Shown here one piece after another: positions 33,729 through 45,053 of a stretch of 64,000 nucleotides of DNA (the first letter of the stretch is position 1; every line of letters begins with the position of its first letter). The translations under genes and the position numbers were made by a program. Origin of the DNA: Chimonanthus salicifolius (taxonomy: Eukaryota; Streptophyta; Magnoliopsida; Laurales; Calycanthaceae). The DNA lies in assembly GCA_013350335.1 (NCBI GenBank), contig CM023534.1, positions 24,075,302 to 24,139,301 of the forward strand. Direction: 5' to 3'. The notes beneath the pieces are model-generated. The model saw only the letters and a program-made list of their open reading frames with translations, was not told where the DNA came from and ran no database searches.

Positions 33729-34625
33729 ATGAAACCATCTTCGTCGCGCCCATCTGCTCTGAAAGCCAATTGTCGCCGTGGAAGAGAGAAAAGTCGAAGA
33801 GATAGGCTGAGCGAGTTGCCAGATGATATCCTTCACCACATCCTATCTTTCATGCTCTTGAGATGTGCCGTGAGAACCAGCATTCTATCAAGAAGATGGA
33901 GGAACCTCTGGACTTGCACTCCCTCCCTCGACTTCTTCCCTGAAATGCAAGAAAACGGCGTCATCGACACCATCTCCGTCAACACAATCAACCGCTGCTT
34001 GCGCCTCCACCACGGCAACAAACTCCGCAGTTTCAGAGTCTGCGGACTCAATCGAAGATACACTGTCAAGTACGTCGAGAAATGGATTCAGTTCGCCCGA
34101 GATCACGGTGTCGAAGAACTTCATCTCAGTCGCTGTCGTGTACGGGAATTCCCTCAGTCCATTTTCGATTGCCAAACGATATCCAAATTGAAGCTCGAAT
34201 GTGGGGTATTGAATCTGCCCATGAATTTCTCGGGTTTGAAGTCTCTCGCAACACTCAGTCTTGAGAGTGTGATGGTTGACAATGAAGTGATTCGGACGTT
34301 GCTTTCAGCGTGTGATCTGCTGAGAAACTTGGATTTCCACAATTGCTACTTTGATGAGCAAGTTGAGATTTCTTCTGCCAAGTTGAGGATGATAAGATTG
34401 GTTTTCGATTATCTTAACAGGAACAATCAAGTGGAGATCGACGCTCCCAGTCTCTCCTCCTTTGAGTACGAAGGGTGTCCATTGAATGTCTCTCAAAGAA
34501 ATCTTCCAAGTTTGAGCAGAGCCAATATCAGGATCCGTTCTTGCCCTTCTCTGGAGAGTAGGACTGCATGGGCATCAGATATATCCCAAGTCCAGAAGTT
34601 AGTGGCTGATGATTGGCTTTTTCAG
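33729..34625 (+). CDS. F-box/LRR (FBD-like) protein, exon 1
   Basis: The ATG at 33729 opens 299 codons ending at a clean GT donor (CAG|GTAATG) in phase 0. Residues about 27-70 form the F-box (DRLSELPDDILHHILSFM, with RTSILSRRWRNLW), the segment that binds SKP1 in SCF ubiquitin ligases. Residues about 90-280 are plant F-box-type leucine-rich repeats (HLSRCRVREFP, LKSLATLSLESV, LLRNLDFHNCYF). A basic Ser/Arg-rich N-terminus precedes the F-box. The substrate would be bound by the LRR part; nothing here tells which. The frame is intact, unlike all the transposon readings around it. Confidence 0.92.
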
Positions 34626-35633
34626 GTAATGACTTTTAAATTAGAGATTTTTTTTTTTTTTTAATAATTGGAATCCGGCCGACTCCACTTTGTGGTCAGC
34701 ATAAATAAATCCTCAGATCCATGACACCACTCACAAGCACCATGGATCAGGTTAGACGCTCCAAGGATTTGAGAGCTAGACCTCTTACACAAGATGAAAA
34801 TATTCAATCACTCAAACAAATGAAGTTATGAGTAGTTAATGTGAAAATTAGAGAATCCATTTGAACACAGGTGTGTGCTTAGTAACACAGGGGCACCGTT
34901 TATCCATAAAATGAGTTTTTATTTTTATTTTAATAATTTAAAAGGTTAATTTAAATTGAAAGTAAATTAAGAAAAGTTACTCCAGTCACCCCAATCTGTT
35001 ACCAAACGAAAACCCCGTCCCAAATTGCCCATAAACCCAAAATAGTGCACCGCTGAGCTTGCCTAGGCAACGTTGCTATGTCATCAGCCACGTCAGCAAT
35101 AGGCCCCACTGGATTCAATTCCAAATCACCAGCACTTGTCTCTACTCTCTACCACTTGGGCAATATCTTAATCGAACGGGACTTAATACCTTGCATGGAG
35201 TATCATGGGGAACCCACATTTAACATCCCATTCACAAACCAGACTGTACATTTATCTCATGGACAAGATACTTTTGGGAACAAGGATTACTTTTAATGTG
35301 CGGGTCTTGCTAGCACAACCTTCTTGCATGGCTTGGCTTTGAACAAAGCTTGTATAAGGTTCATACGTGGCTTGGCTTGCCTAAGTTTATAAAGCTCCTT
35401 ATACACGTCCCAAAGGAGGATCCTCTTTCAAGGATATTTGAATCCTTAACCATGTGTGACACATGAGACATTTCTTTCATGGAAGAAGGTATTTGGGGAT
35501 ATCCATTATTATTTTATTATGTGTAGGCCTACTTTCACAAGCAGTATTGGCTTGTCTAGTTAATGTGCAAAGGCTACTAAGTACATTAATCCTTACACAA
35601 CTATCTAGTCACAATTCTTTTCCCATGCGTGAC

Positions 35634-36775
35634 CAGTGTTGTCAAAATCGTACGAGTCATGAGTCGACAATTTGACTCGACTCGGAGGGCCAACGATTCA
35701 AATTGCATAATAAATTGGTATTTAGAAAAATCGTACGATTTTAGGGTTGACTCGCTAATCGTATGAGTCAACCCCTGAAATCGTAGGATCATTTGATTTT
35801 GAAAGGAAAAAAGACGAGGAAGAAAAGAATGAAGAAAAAAGGAGAAAGAAACAATGAAGAAAAGTGCAAAAAAAGAAGAGGAATAACAACATACCTTTTT
35901 TCTCTCTGATTTCTCCCTTTTTTTTTTCTTTCTTCTCTTCGTCTTCACGAGACTGTAAACCACAAAACCCTAACCCTCTTCAATCTTTCGCTTGCTGCTC
36001 GCGGTGTGCAAACCCTAAACATCTTTCGCGGGGTGTCTCACGGAAGAAAGCAAGCGCTGTGTGCGTGGTGTCCCACGGAAGAAAGCAAGCATCGCATGCG
36101 TGGTGCCTTCTGCCAATAAAGCTATTCGGCGTGCCAATAACTTAAGTTATTTGGCTTTCATTTTTCCTTTCTTTTTTGTTTCTTTCATTTAGTCTTTTAT
36201 TTCTCTTTTTAATTAAATACATTTTTGTTCTTATTTGTCAAATGTTATTTTTTCTTATTTTTTATTTTTTGCCATCTTTTTTCTCTTCTTATTAAAACCT
36301 CCTTTTTATTTTTTATTTTTCAATCTTTTATATCTATTTAAAAAAATAAAAGGCTCTAAAAATTATTTTTTATTTTTTGATTTTTTTATTTAATAAATGC
36401 TATTTAAATTTATTTAAACGCCTTTGGTTTATTTGTTGATTTCTTAAATTTATTAATACCTAATATTTATATTTAAATCTTATATTAAGTTGTATCTAAT
36501 TTTATAGTAAAAATTGTTTGAAATTGTGCTAGATACTTTAAAAATATATGTCTGTTGCAAGAAATTGAACATTTTTGAAAAATCTTTACAGTATAAAATT
36601 TTCATGCCTAAACCTATATATTTTGAGGAATTGAACAAAGCATCATATTATTCTATGTTATTTTATATGTAATTATACTATACATAATAATTTTAGAAAA
36701 AACGTTATGAATGCTACGATTCACGACTCACACCCCTAAACCGATTCATGATACGATTCGAGTTTGATAACATTG
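35634..36775. mobile_element. hAT-type non-autonomous element with 8-bp target duplication
   Basis: The ends CAGTGTTGTCAAAATCG (left) and, reversed, CAATGTTATCAAACTCG (right) form imperfect terminal inverted repeats of about 33 bp that start with the CARTG of hAT elements. They are flanked by TGCGTGAC (35626-35633) and TGTGTGAC (36776-36783), 7 of 8 bases alike. The inside is low complexity: pyrimidine-rich near 35890-35950 and T/A-rich from 36160. A two-unit tandem of about 36 bp (36030-36105, core CACGGAAGAAAGCAAGC) is also present. No transposase is seen, so movement would need a partner in trans. Confidence 0.8.
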
Positions 36776-38195
36776 TGTGTGACAAATGAAACATTTCTTT
36801 CATGGAAGATAATATTTTTGAGAAACAACAGTTATTTTAGTAAGTAGATTCTACTTGCAGATGCTTTGTATATTGCTTGGCTTCGTTTGTGCAAAGATTG
36901 TCTAAATACATGAATCCTTACCTAGGCCCCAATTACTAAGGATCCTCTGTAGATCAATCAGTAGAGGATTCATCTCACATTGCGATCTCATTGCTTTAGA
37001 ATGGCCTATGTCTAAATATAGAAATTAAAAAAAATCACTTTAATTAGATTAATCACCTAAGCTTGAAAAACATGATTTATCTATCAAGGTGATTGGTTCC
37101 CTATTTAGCTATAGACCTTTCTAACAAATCCTTTTTTGGCCAATAGAAATAATGTGGATCATTTTAAGGTCTGCAAAAAGAATCCTCAACAAACTACTAT
37201 CTAGAAATTATGTTCATGTAATATTATAGAAAAAAGCCCCAAGCCTTGTGCCCAAGCCTAAGTCTAGCACCCTTGTCTAAGGATTGTTCATTCCCATGCC
37301 TAGATGTCATACCAAGCCCTTGGTACATCCAAGCCTTGGCTTCACACCCAACCTATCCAAGTCATGTCGCCCTCTTACAACTCCAAATTTCATTTCTAGC
37401 AAGTTTAACTTCATTCTGCGTCAACACCTTTTTCACCCATTCCTTAGTTTCCATCATCCAATTGCATTCTAGGCACATGGCAGTCTAGCTCATTTCTTCA
37501 TCGACTACACACCCTTGCACACACAAGCATAGTAGAATGACCACGCCAGAGGTTTGTTTCTATGTTATTCTAAGAATGTGTTGCAATGGGCAAAAAACCA
37601 GTTTTGAAAGGCTTATGCAAAATATAAAAGCAGTGAAAGGGATTGTTATGTTAGATAGGTATTTCAAGGATACCAAACACCTTCCCATGATGTATCCCAA
37701 AACTTACTTGGAATCATGGTTCACACTACTTGAGTGAAGTGAAACAAATTTTCAAGTGCTTAACTGATTTTAGCTTGTGGATTAGCAAATGACAGAAAAT
37801 CAGCTGTGTGCCAGACAAGTGAAGGTTTAGAGTGATTGGTTTTTTTACCTTTCTAATTATGTTGACAATTTACAATCAATGTTTGTGATGGACAAATAGG
37901 CCCAACAATGTTATTCTAACTTATTCATTTTTGGCCACTTTGTAAGTCCTGGACATTTCTTTTATTGGTGGAGCAGTATGAGGATGTGTTCTATCACAAA
38001 TAACGATGATGATGAGAAACAAATAAGTTAGTAAATGTATAAATCTTGTGCCTAACTGTAGTATATGATGCTCTTTGGTTGTTGATGGATATGCCCTTCT
38101 TAACAACCCCAACATGCAGACAAGAGTTTACCTGAGATTTATGCACCTGAACTGGGCTTGAATGCCTTCATTCTGTGAGCAAATATCACATGAGC
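36776..38195 (+). other. Unassigned intronic DNA
   Basis: The segment 36780-36850 repeats the GACACATGAGACATTTCTTTCATGG-type sequence of 35457-35500 in diverged form, so this may be a partial duplication around the hAT element. An open stretch at 37537-37737 (66 codons) has no recognised homology. No intact gene is apparent. Confidence 0.4.
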
Positions 38196-39330
38196 AAGTG
38201 TGCCTTCCTATTGATGCTGAGGGGGCTTGGGGTGCGGCCTATTAAGCTGGTATATATTGCTCTTCTTTCCAAGTGGCTGTGGAGGCTAGGTACTGAGGGT
38301 GATTCCCCTCGGAAGGCTGTAGTTATCAGTAAATACAGGTTAGGTGATTATGGTTGGAATGTCATTCCTTCTCTTCGCAGAGCTTTAGGCATGTGGAGAG
38401 CTATTGCAGCTTGTGTTGGCAAATTTGAAGAGTGGACCTGGTTTAAGGCAGTTTGTGGTGACAGAGTTCAATTTTGGGATGATCCCTAGTGCGACACTTC
38501 TACATTGGCTTCTCGGTTTCCATTTCCTTATTGCCGCTCCCAGCGTCCATCAGGGGTCATTTTTTATTTCTACTCGATTGGCAGTAATCAAGTTGTTTGG
38601 GATCTCTTCCTTCGGCATAATCTCCCAGTTTCTAAAGATGATGAGTTTTGAGCTTCTCCATATCATCACTTTCTACAGCATTCGTGCCTCTGATGATATG
38701 GACCTCCGGAGCTCCTCCACATGCCATTAGCTTCTTTTGGACTGCACTTAGGAGAACTTGCGCAATAGAGTAAGAACCATGGTCAATTTTTGTCCCTTCT
38801 GCCTGCAAGCATCAGAAGACTTGAATTACCTTCTCATTCATTGTCATTTCACTTCCGTTGTTTGGAATTCAGTGTTGGATCAGTTCGGAGTTTGTTGGGT
38901 TGTGCCTTCTTCGGTGGCTGAGCTATCCTATGCTTGGGACATGGTTTCGGTCTCTCCAAAATGCTCCTCGTTCTGATGCTCGTCTTTCTTTGCCACTGTT
39001 TGGAGCCTTTGGTTGGTGCGTAATAATATGATACTTAAGGATGTCGCCGAAACAAACTAGTCAGTTTCTAGATGTATTCTTGTCAAGTGTGCCTCTTGTT
39101 CTTCGTATCTCCAAGAATTCAAAAATATTTCTATGAATGACATGTACGTGCCTAGAAAGAATTTGTTGATCTTGCATAAGCTCCTATATTTGTTTGTATC
39201 TGGTTCATGATCTTTTTGGGTTCAGCATGGGTTGTCGGTTTCTTTGTAATTTTTTCTTCCTCACTGCTCTATTTGTATTTGCATCTTTGTTGCCTCCATT
39301 TCTTTTAATATATGAACCATTTAAAAAATT
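38196..39330 (+). mobile_element. L1-type LINE 3' end (ORF2 C-terminus) remnant
   Basis: The reading GGLGVRPIKLVYIALLSKWLW (38220-38282) and the later VQFWDDP are the conserved end of plant L1 reverse transcriptases. Further on, FCPFCLQASEDLNYLLIHCHF (about 38788-38850) is the zinc-binding zf-RVT motif with its CxxC...HxxC pattern. Frameshifts and stops separate the pieces. A T-rich 3' part ends near TTTTAATATATG at about 39315. It is 5'-truncated, as usual for LINEs, and lies in sense orientation inside the F-box intron. Confidence 0.85.
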
Positions 39331-39918
39331 TGCTTTCGTTCTGTCAAGTCAAGCTTGTACCTTATTCATCATACTCAATTTAAATTGCTTTACTCAAGCT
39401 TGAACCTCTTAGGATCATACTTAGGTACATATATACATAGCTAAGCTGAACCTTACTTCTTAGCAAGGCGAGCTTGAGCTGAATTAGACCTAGCTTGAGC
39501 TCAGGTTATTTTTCTATTGGTCAAGCTTGAAACCAGGACTAATCCAGCCAATTCAAGTTAGCTTACAAACCAGCTTAGAGTGTTGTATTAGCATATATTT
39601 TTGTATTATGTTCCAGTAGTTGACAAGGTGAGCCCATCATGTGAGGCCCTTGCAAAGAAATTGAGGCTTGTTAGTCATTTAGCTAGGCACACTTTGTAAA
39701 ACAAGTGAACCAATTGGAAACATAGAAAATGGACCACAATCAGTTTTCATGAATGGCCTGTCTAATGAGTGAACTGCTGCAATTTCTTGGCCACTCATAT
39801 GAACACTTCAACTGGCTTGATGTATTGCTCTAATGAAGATGATAAGGCCATGTAATTTATGATATTAGAAAACCTCTACTTTGCCTCTATTAATTTCATG
39901 TTTAATGTGTTGCTGCAG

Positions 39919-40107
39919 AACCTCTCAAGTGCAGAGCACTTACAGTTTGAAAATGGTGAAGAGCATCTATTGCCACAGTACGAGTGCATCTTGTTCAGGA
40001 ATCTGAAGGAATTGCATGGTTTCGTAAGATTGTACGACAAAGATTTCCCTCTTACCCTCATAAACTTATTGAGAATCTGTCCTATTCTGGAGAGACTTTG
40101 CTTTGTT
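39919..40107 (+). CDS. F-box/LRR (FBD-like) protein, exon 2
   Basis: The acceptor TTGCTGCAG precedes 63 codons in phase 0 that end at TTTGTT|GTAAGT, a consensus donor. The product (EHLQFENGEEHLL, LFRNLKELHGFVRLYDKDFP, LLRICPILERLCF) continues the leucine-rich repeats and matches the middle of plant F-box/FBD proteins. It has no meaningful reading alone; its exact fit of phase and splice sites to exons 1 and 3 is the evidence. Confidence 0.85.
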
Positions 40108-40194
40108 GTAAGTCTCTGCTTTCCTCAAATATATTTGTTGTTTCTTTAATGGATGCTCAAACTAGACCTTGTTTATCTGATCATGGATTTACAG

Positions 40195-40530
40195 AATTTA
40201 ACAGACTCTGATTGTTTCAACCAATCTATTGAGGAAAAGTGGCAGAAACTTGTCAAGGATCCCAATCCCTCACTTCGTCGACTTAAAACTGTTAAATTGA
40301 TGGGGTTTTCAGGCACCAGAGCTCAGATGTTGCTTGTGAACTATATATTAAAGAAGGCAGTTTCTCTAGATTCTCTTTTGCTGATCCATCCAATCAAGCA
40401 CAAAAAAGATGGAAATGGAAGGACATTAAGGAATGAACTGTATCAATTGCATAAAGCTTACCCACATGTGCGGCTGATGGCATCAGAATTCTCCATGAAT
40501 CATGTATGCCCTTCACATATATGCAGCTGA
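40195..40530 (+). CDS. F-box/LRR (FBD-like) protein, exon 3 and stop
   Basis: The acceptor ATTTACAG at 40187-40194 opens 111 codons ending at TGA 40528-40530. The sequence LRRLKTVKLMGFSGTRAQMLLVNYILKKAVSLDSLLL is the FBD-type C-terminal block of plant F-box proteins, followed by a short variable tail. With exons 1 and 2 the protein would have about 473 residues, normal for the family. Intron 2 is short (40108-40194). The joined reading has no internal stop, so the gene is probably functional despite the heavy repeat load. An alternative end further downstream cannot be excluded. Confidence 0.85.
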   Translation, partial: NLTDSDCFNQSIEEKWQKLVKDPNPSLRRLKTVKLMGFSGTRAQMLLVNYILKKAVSLDSLLLIHPIKHKKDGNGRTLRNELYQLHKAYPHVRLMASEFSMNHVCPSHICS

Positions 40531-41810
40531 ATTACATTCAATGGATTTAAAGAAAAAAGAACAGTAAGTAAATCCCTATGACAAAATATTTTGTTCTCAT
40601 ACTACTTGATTATTTTATTTTATTTTGTTTATTTCTGTAGTGGTGGGCTATTCTATGCTTAAACTATATTTATGTATGATATGAACCTTTTGAGTTAAAC
40701 TAATTTTCTTTTCATTATTTATTAGTCTTATAACCAATCTCTTGAGTTGTGACCTCCATTTCTGTAATGCTTCAGGTTCATAGATCCTAAATTCACATCT
40801 CCAGTCTATGAGGAGTAAGATGCTAAACACTTGAGAATGAAGCAAGTAAACCATTTTTATGTCTTCACCTAGAAACTTTTTCCAAAACACAAGGTAAAAG
40901 TGTTAAAAAGGTGACCCAACACATACAAATCCCAAAATCCCCATAGTTACCTTTTTTAAGTTCATGATCCACACAAATAAGCCAAGACTGAATAGGGGAA
41001 ATTTACATCTACAATTTTAAGTTAATATCAGCAGGATAGGAAACTAATTGGCTTACCACTTGATTTTTTTCCCCTTCTTGAAGCTGCAAAAGATAGAGAC
41101 GTTTGCCCCTCAAATTTTCACACCAAATTGTTAGTTCAGTAGAAGATTAAAGGATAAAAGATTTGGGAAGAGAACACTATCTATACTGCATCGAGTGAAG
41201 AAATGAAGCCAACATGTTACCCATTTGGAATTCATATATGTGCCAATAGTATATGAAGCCTAGTCATATCTGTTTTTTAGAGAAGTGTTTTTATTAGATT
41301 AAAGCATAGAAAATTCAAATGTGGTCCAGCTCATATAATCGTGTGGTAAATGAGATCCATATAAACGAAAACAGTAAACTTAGATAATTATGAAATTGAA
41401 ATGTTCTACTTCACTCTTTTGGAAGTAGTGAATCTGATGAGCAAGAAAAAGATTCACCTCTTCTAGTTTGTTTTACTCATTTTTTGGTGCTTATTGGATT
41501 AGTGGGTGAGACAAAATAGAATACATTGTAGAGCAACAGTAGGATTTTTGATAGGGTGGAATGAAAATGTCGAACTCGAAAATCCGGCCCTAGATAGATA
41601 GGAAATAGCCAACAATAACAATGACAATGTTTGGTGTTAAACATTTTTAAAAGGATAGAGGAAACAACACATCCTTTGAAGTGTCTACCAGTTTTGATTA
41701 AGAAAAAGTTGGTTTCACCAATACACTACTGTTCAATGCTCCCTTGAGGAGAAAACCCCGAAATAAAATTTTAGAGATGAATTTATTTCTTCTTGTTTGT
41801 CCATTGCAAG
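40531..41810 (+). other. 3' flank of the F-box gene, no further gene seen
   Basis: An AT-rich stretch follows the stop. Several AATAAA-like signals (for example near 40973 and 41761) could serve for polyadenylation. No coding homology was recognised on either strand. Confidence 0.5.
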
Positions 41811-42159
41811 TAGGGCTGCAACTCGGGTCGGGTTTTGGCCTGACCTGCATGACCCGACCCGAGAAATCATGTGGGTCGGGCTGAGAATTTTGGGTTAGTG
41901 GGTCGGGTTGAGTTGAGAAGATAAAAACCTACATGAAATTCGGGTCGGGTCGAGTTGAGGATTTTACAAGTTAACCCAACCCGACCCGACCCGACCCGGC
42001 TAAAATTAGGCTAAAATGGGTTTAGAATGCAGATCAGATCAAAATTCAGATCAATTCGGGTTAGAATTTAGGTCGGGTCGGGTCGGGTTCCATGTATATC
42101 AACTCGGGTCGGGTTGAGTTTTAAGGAACTCGACTCGCCTGACCCGAGTTGCAACCCTA
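41811..42159. mobile_element. hAT-type MITE rich in GGGTCGGGT repeats (349 bp)
   Basis: The ends TAGGGCTGCAACTCGGGT and, reversed, TAGGGTTGCAACTCGGGT form terminal inverted repeats. The inside is built of GGGTCGGG/CCCGACCC words so that much of it can fold back. The same ends bound the element at 56362-57454, which has a perfect 8-bp duplication. Here the flanks ATTGCAAG and CACCTAAG are not a convincing duplication, so it has decayed or an end was rearranged. Confidence 0.8.
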
Positions 42160-43149
42160 CACCTAAGTTTCGAAGTTTCAACACATCCCAAGCAAAGCTG
42201 TATTTCCTCAGAAGAACAAGTTAGAAGAGATGCATCTTTAAATATGTGGCACAGTATTGCACTCCAATCTGATAACTCACCATTGGACTCAGGGATTTTG
42301 AAACTATTACAAGAAGCTTCCACTCCAGCTGATTTTGGGTGGCTCCCTATTCATACATTGATCTTTCATTCATACATTGATCTTTCAATCCCCAACTTGT
42401 CTTGATTTGTATATAATTTGAGTGCCCTCAATTTTAAATGCTTGGTCATATATGGTGGGGCTTCAATCCAGCAGTGGTTGTCAATTTGATGGGGTTCGAA
42501 TTCAGTCACTCGATCATATACAAAAGGAGGGTGTTGGGGATAAGTAGTCGCCTGGAGGAGTTGGACATATACTGGGGGCCTTGGGTGAGTGCCACTACTC
42601 ACACCACTGTTTGGCATTATAGCAGTTTGTGCACTGTTCAAAATATGGGTCAGAAGGCCTACAAAATGACTGAATTTTCTAAGATGAAAGATGGGATGGA
42701 TTGGTACCAAATCACATAGAGGAGGGAATTATTCAATTGGGATCTTTCAAAATGTAAACGACGGATAAATATTTTATTTTTGGGTTTGATCCAATGGTGA
42801 GGATTAGTCGGATGAGTTATTGGCAACGCTGTGGTGGTAAGAGTTTGGATTTAATGTAATCAAAGATACTGCTAAATTTTCAATTTTGAAGAAAATTTGG
42901 ACAAAAAATCAAAATACGTCGAGGACTAAGTGCAGTTGAGATGTTCTACTATGGACACTCTGGATTGCTTAATCAAGACTGACAGTGCATTCATGAATGC
43001 ATCCAAGGCTGATGAGGCAAGGTTGTGTGTAAAAAGTAAATCTCGGAAAGGATTTGCCTATGGGTTTTATGTTAGATGTGGATGTCTATGACAGATCGCA
43101 AGAATATGCATGGCAAGGGTCATAGACATGCAACAACTTCCATGTCCAG
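42160..43149. other. Unassigned DNA between MITE and gypsy LTR fragment
   Basis: Open stretches on both strands (about 42160-42323 minus, 42366-42719 both strands) show no family I recognise and overlap each other. The direct repeat CATTCATACATTGATCTTTC occurs twice in tandem at 42350-42387. No gene is called. Confidence 0.4.
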
Positions 43150-44034
43150 GAATAAGCATTTTGAATTATGCAAATGCATGTTAATTCGTAATAAGTCCTC
43201 TCACTGTGTGTGGAATTGAAAATTTGAAGCGGGCAAGCGGCTTGATAGGTTGAAAGGAGCTCAATCTGTTCAAATAAGGAAGGACAAATAAGTAAATAAA
43301 GTAAAACAGGCTAAACAGACTCGAAATGAGTCTAAAACTGAACTGAGTCTGAAACGGGTCAGGCCAGAAAGACGGGCCTGAAAATGGTCGAGCCTGAAAA
43401 TGGGTCTGCTAGAGGGCGGGGCCTGAAAACAGGCTTGCTAGAGGTGGGCCGAACTGGTCTAGGCTTGGCTGGGCCGGACTGAGCCTGGGCCGTAGCCGAC
43501 CCAATCTGCTGGATCAAAGGGCGAAGTACAGCCCAAGCCTAAAGACTGGGTTAACTCAGAAGCCGAACTGAGTTGACTCGGAAACTCGGTCGAGCCGACT
43601 CAGTTGTTCAAATGAGTTGGAAAAAGGGGAAAAAAAGGAATCAGGAAAACTGAAAAAAAACTAGGAAAATCAGGGAAATCTGAGAAAACGAGGGAAAAAT
43701 CTAGTAAAATGAGGAAAACCGAGGAAAAACAGTGAAAACTGCAAAAACCGATAAAAATCAATGAAAACGAGGGAAACCCGATTCAAGGGAAGGCAATGAA
43801 GAAATTGAGGAAACCCGAAAGGAGAAAAGGAGAAAGGGAGAGGAAAAAGAGATTAAAGAGAAAGAGAAGAACTTGGAGCTAGGGCGACGGAGGAAGTCTG
43901 AATCTCGACCAGCGGTGAAGGAGGACGGACTCCAAAAGATAGGGAATCGGTGGTAGCTGCTCGAACGGCGGAGAGAGGGAAGGAGGAGATGGTGCCGCGA
44001 AGGGGAAGAGAGAGATCGAAGGGGAAGAAGAGAA
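43150..44034 (-). repeat. 5' half of a gypsy LTR, minus strand
   Basis: On the minus strand the order is pyrimidine-rich track, GACTCAGTTGTTC-type words, CCCGACC/GGCCCG-rich block and the AACCTATCAAGCCGCTTGC segment. It follows positions 10180-11050 of the first element's LTR. It stops near 43150, where the second half is missing, and at 44034 it abuts SIRE-like LTR sequence. Its composition drives the purine-rich open frames here. Confidence 0.75.
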
Positions 44035-44572
44035 AAGATCATGCTCCACCGGATTGAAGCTCATCGTTATGACAATCACCTTTGAGAGGACTATTCCCTA
44101 GGCTTAGAAAAACAAATGGTTAAATCATATGAAGCCTAGTGAGGAAGGTTGACAGTGAATTGGAACCCAACTTAGAAATATGTATTTGATTTCACTGTCA
44201 GCTCGACCAGTCGTTCTCGCAGACTCCTCGGTAGAGACAGGATCGACCCATCGTGGTTAAGGACTGGTCGGCCAGATTGACATAGGTTCTGGAACATTGA
44301 ACTGTCATTCTGGGTATGCCACTGATTGAGAGTCTCATATGCACTGACCCCTCGGTGAAAGGCTGAAACGACCCCTCGTGGTCAACGACTCCTCAATCAA
44401 AATCTTGAGTTCTGGAATCTTTGAATTCATGTGGACTCCCGAAGAAACAGACATATCGGCAATCAAAGACCGATCGAGAGTACTGAGACCGACCCCTCGG
44501 TAAAGGGCGACAGGTCGTTCTAGGTAACAGGTTTCTAAGAGATGAAACTACTGTCAAACATGTTTTGCACCA
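44035..44572 (+). repeat. Internal fragment of SIRE-like LTR
   Basis: It is closely similar to about 46116-46665 of the adjacent 3' LTR, beginning at the ATGCTCCACCGGATTGAAG word and ending at TTTGCACCA. The first ~95 bases of the LTR and everything after TTTGCACCA are missing. Confidence 0.85.
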
Positions 44573-45053
44573 TGTCGGAAAAAGAGACAATTAAATCTCG
44601 GTCTTCGACCATCGGAAAAATCCCTAAGTCCCGCCAACATTTCCTCAGAAGATCACCTAGGTTCACACAGGATGTTTCCGAATCTAGTGTTGCCGGCTCT
44701 GCTCAGAAGAGTACCCCTCGTAGACCAACTCCTGCTCCAAATGCTGAATTCAGTCGTCGGCATGACCTAAGGTCTCAAACCAAATCTGTACCAGACCTTG
44801 GAGCTAAAAAAGAAGTGATCCTAATCGAAGATCCCGAAGAGTAAGCAGAACGTATGTCTGAGGTATTTTTGAGACAATTCCAATTTGTTCGACAAAGGAA
44901 TATCACTCTTGATGAAAGAGTCTACTCGCTTGAAAAGAGGATGGATGACCTTGAAGAATTGGTATACGAGATCAAGGTGGTTGTCCAGAAACTCCACGCA
45001 GAGGATATTGTTCCTAGATCTCAACGAACATCTTTCTCAGATAAATCTGCTTA
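44573..45053 (+). pseudogene. SIRE env-like ORF, partly open
   Basis: Codons from about 44572 read through a basic Ser/Pro/Arg-rich segment (for example KSTPRRPTPAPNAEFSRRH near 44710) to an acidic end (VILIEDPEE) and a stop at 44842. A second reading, 44854-45051, is an amphipathic coiled coil (SLEKRMDDLEELVYEIKVV). Disordered basic N-part plus C-terminal coiled coil is what the extra 3' ORF of SIRE/Maximus elements looks like. Only one stop separates the halves, so the ORF is less damaged than the minus-strand copies. No signal peptide or membrane segment is seen. Confidence 0.6.

Larger units (their letters stand above)
34626..39918 (+). other. Intron 1 of the F-box gene (5.3 kb, carries transposons)
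   Basis: The intron is bounded by GTAATG and TTGCTGCAG and joins exons in phase 0. Equivalent introns in this gene family are usually short, so the length is explained by insertions: a hAT-type element (35634-36775) and a LINE 3' end (38196-39330). The rest (34640-35630, 36776-38195, 39331-39900) is AT-rich and unassigned. It includes a poly-T run near 34650 and a GAGCTTGAGCT-rich piece near 39470-39560 that may be a further MITE. Confidence 0.75.

Noticed and set aside
35601..35963. 120-codon minus-strand open reading
   Set aside because: It crosses the left end of the hAT element and its pyrimidine tract, so it is an accident of the insertion.
42366..42719. Open readings of 114 and 93 codons on opposite strands
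   Set aside because: They overlap each other, show no recognised domain and lie in a repeat-rich gap; at most one could be real and neither is supported.
43758..44079. Ser/Phe/Leu/Pro-rich open readings on the minus strand
   Set aside because: Same low-complexity LTR track as at 10170-10565; no domain.
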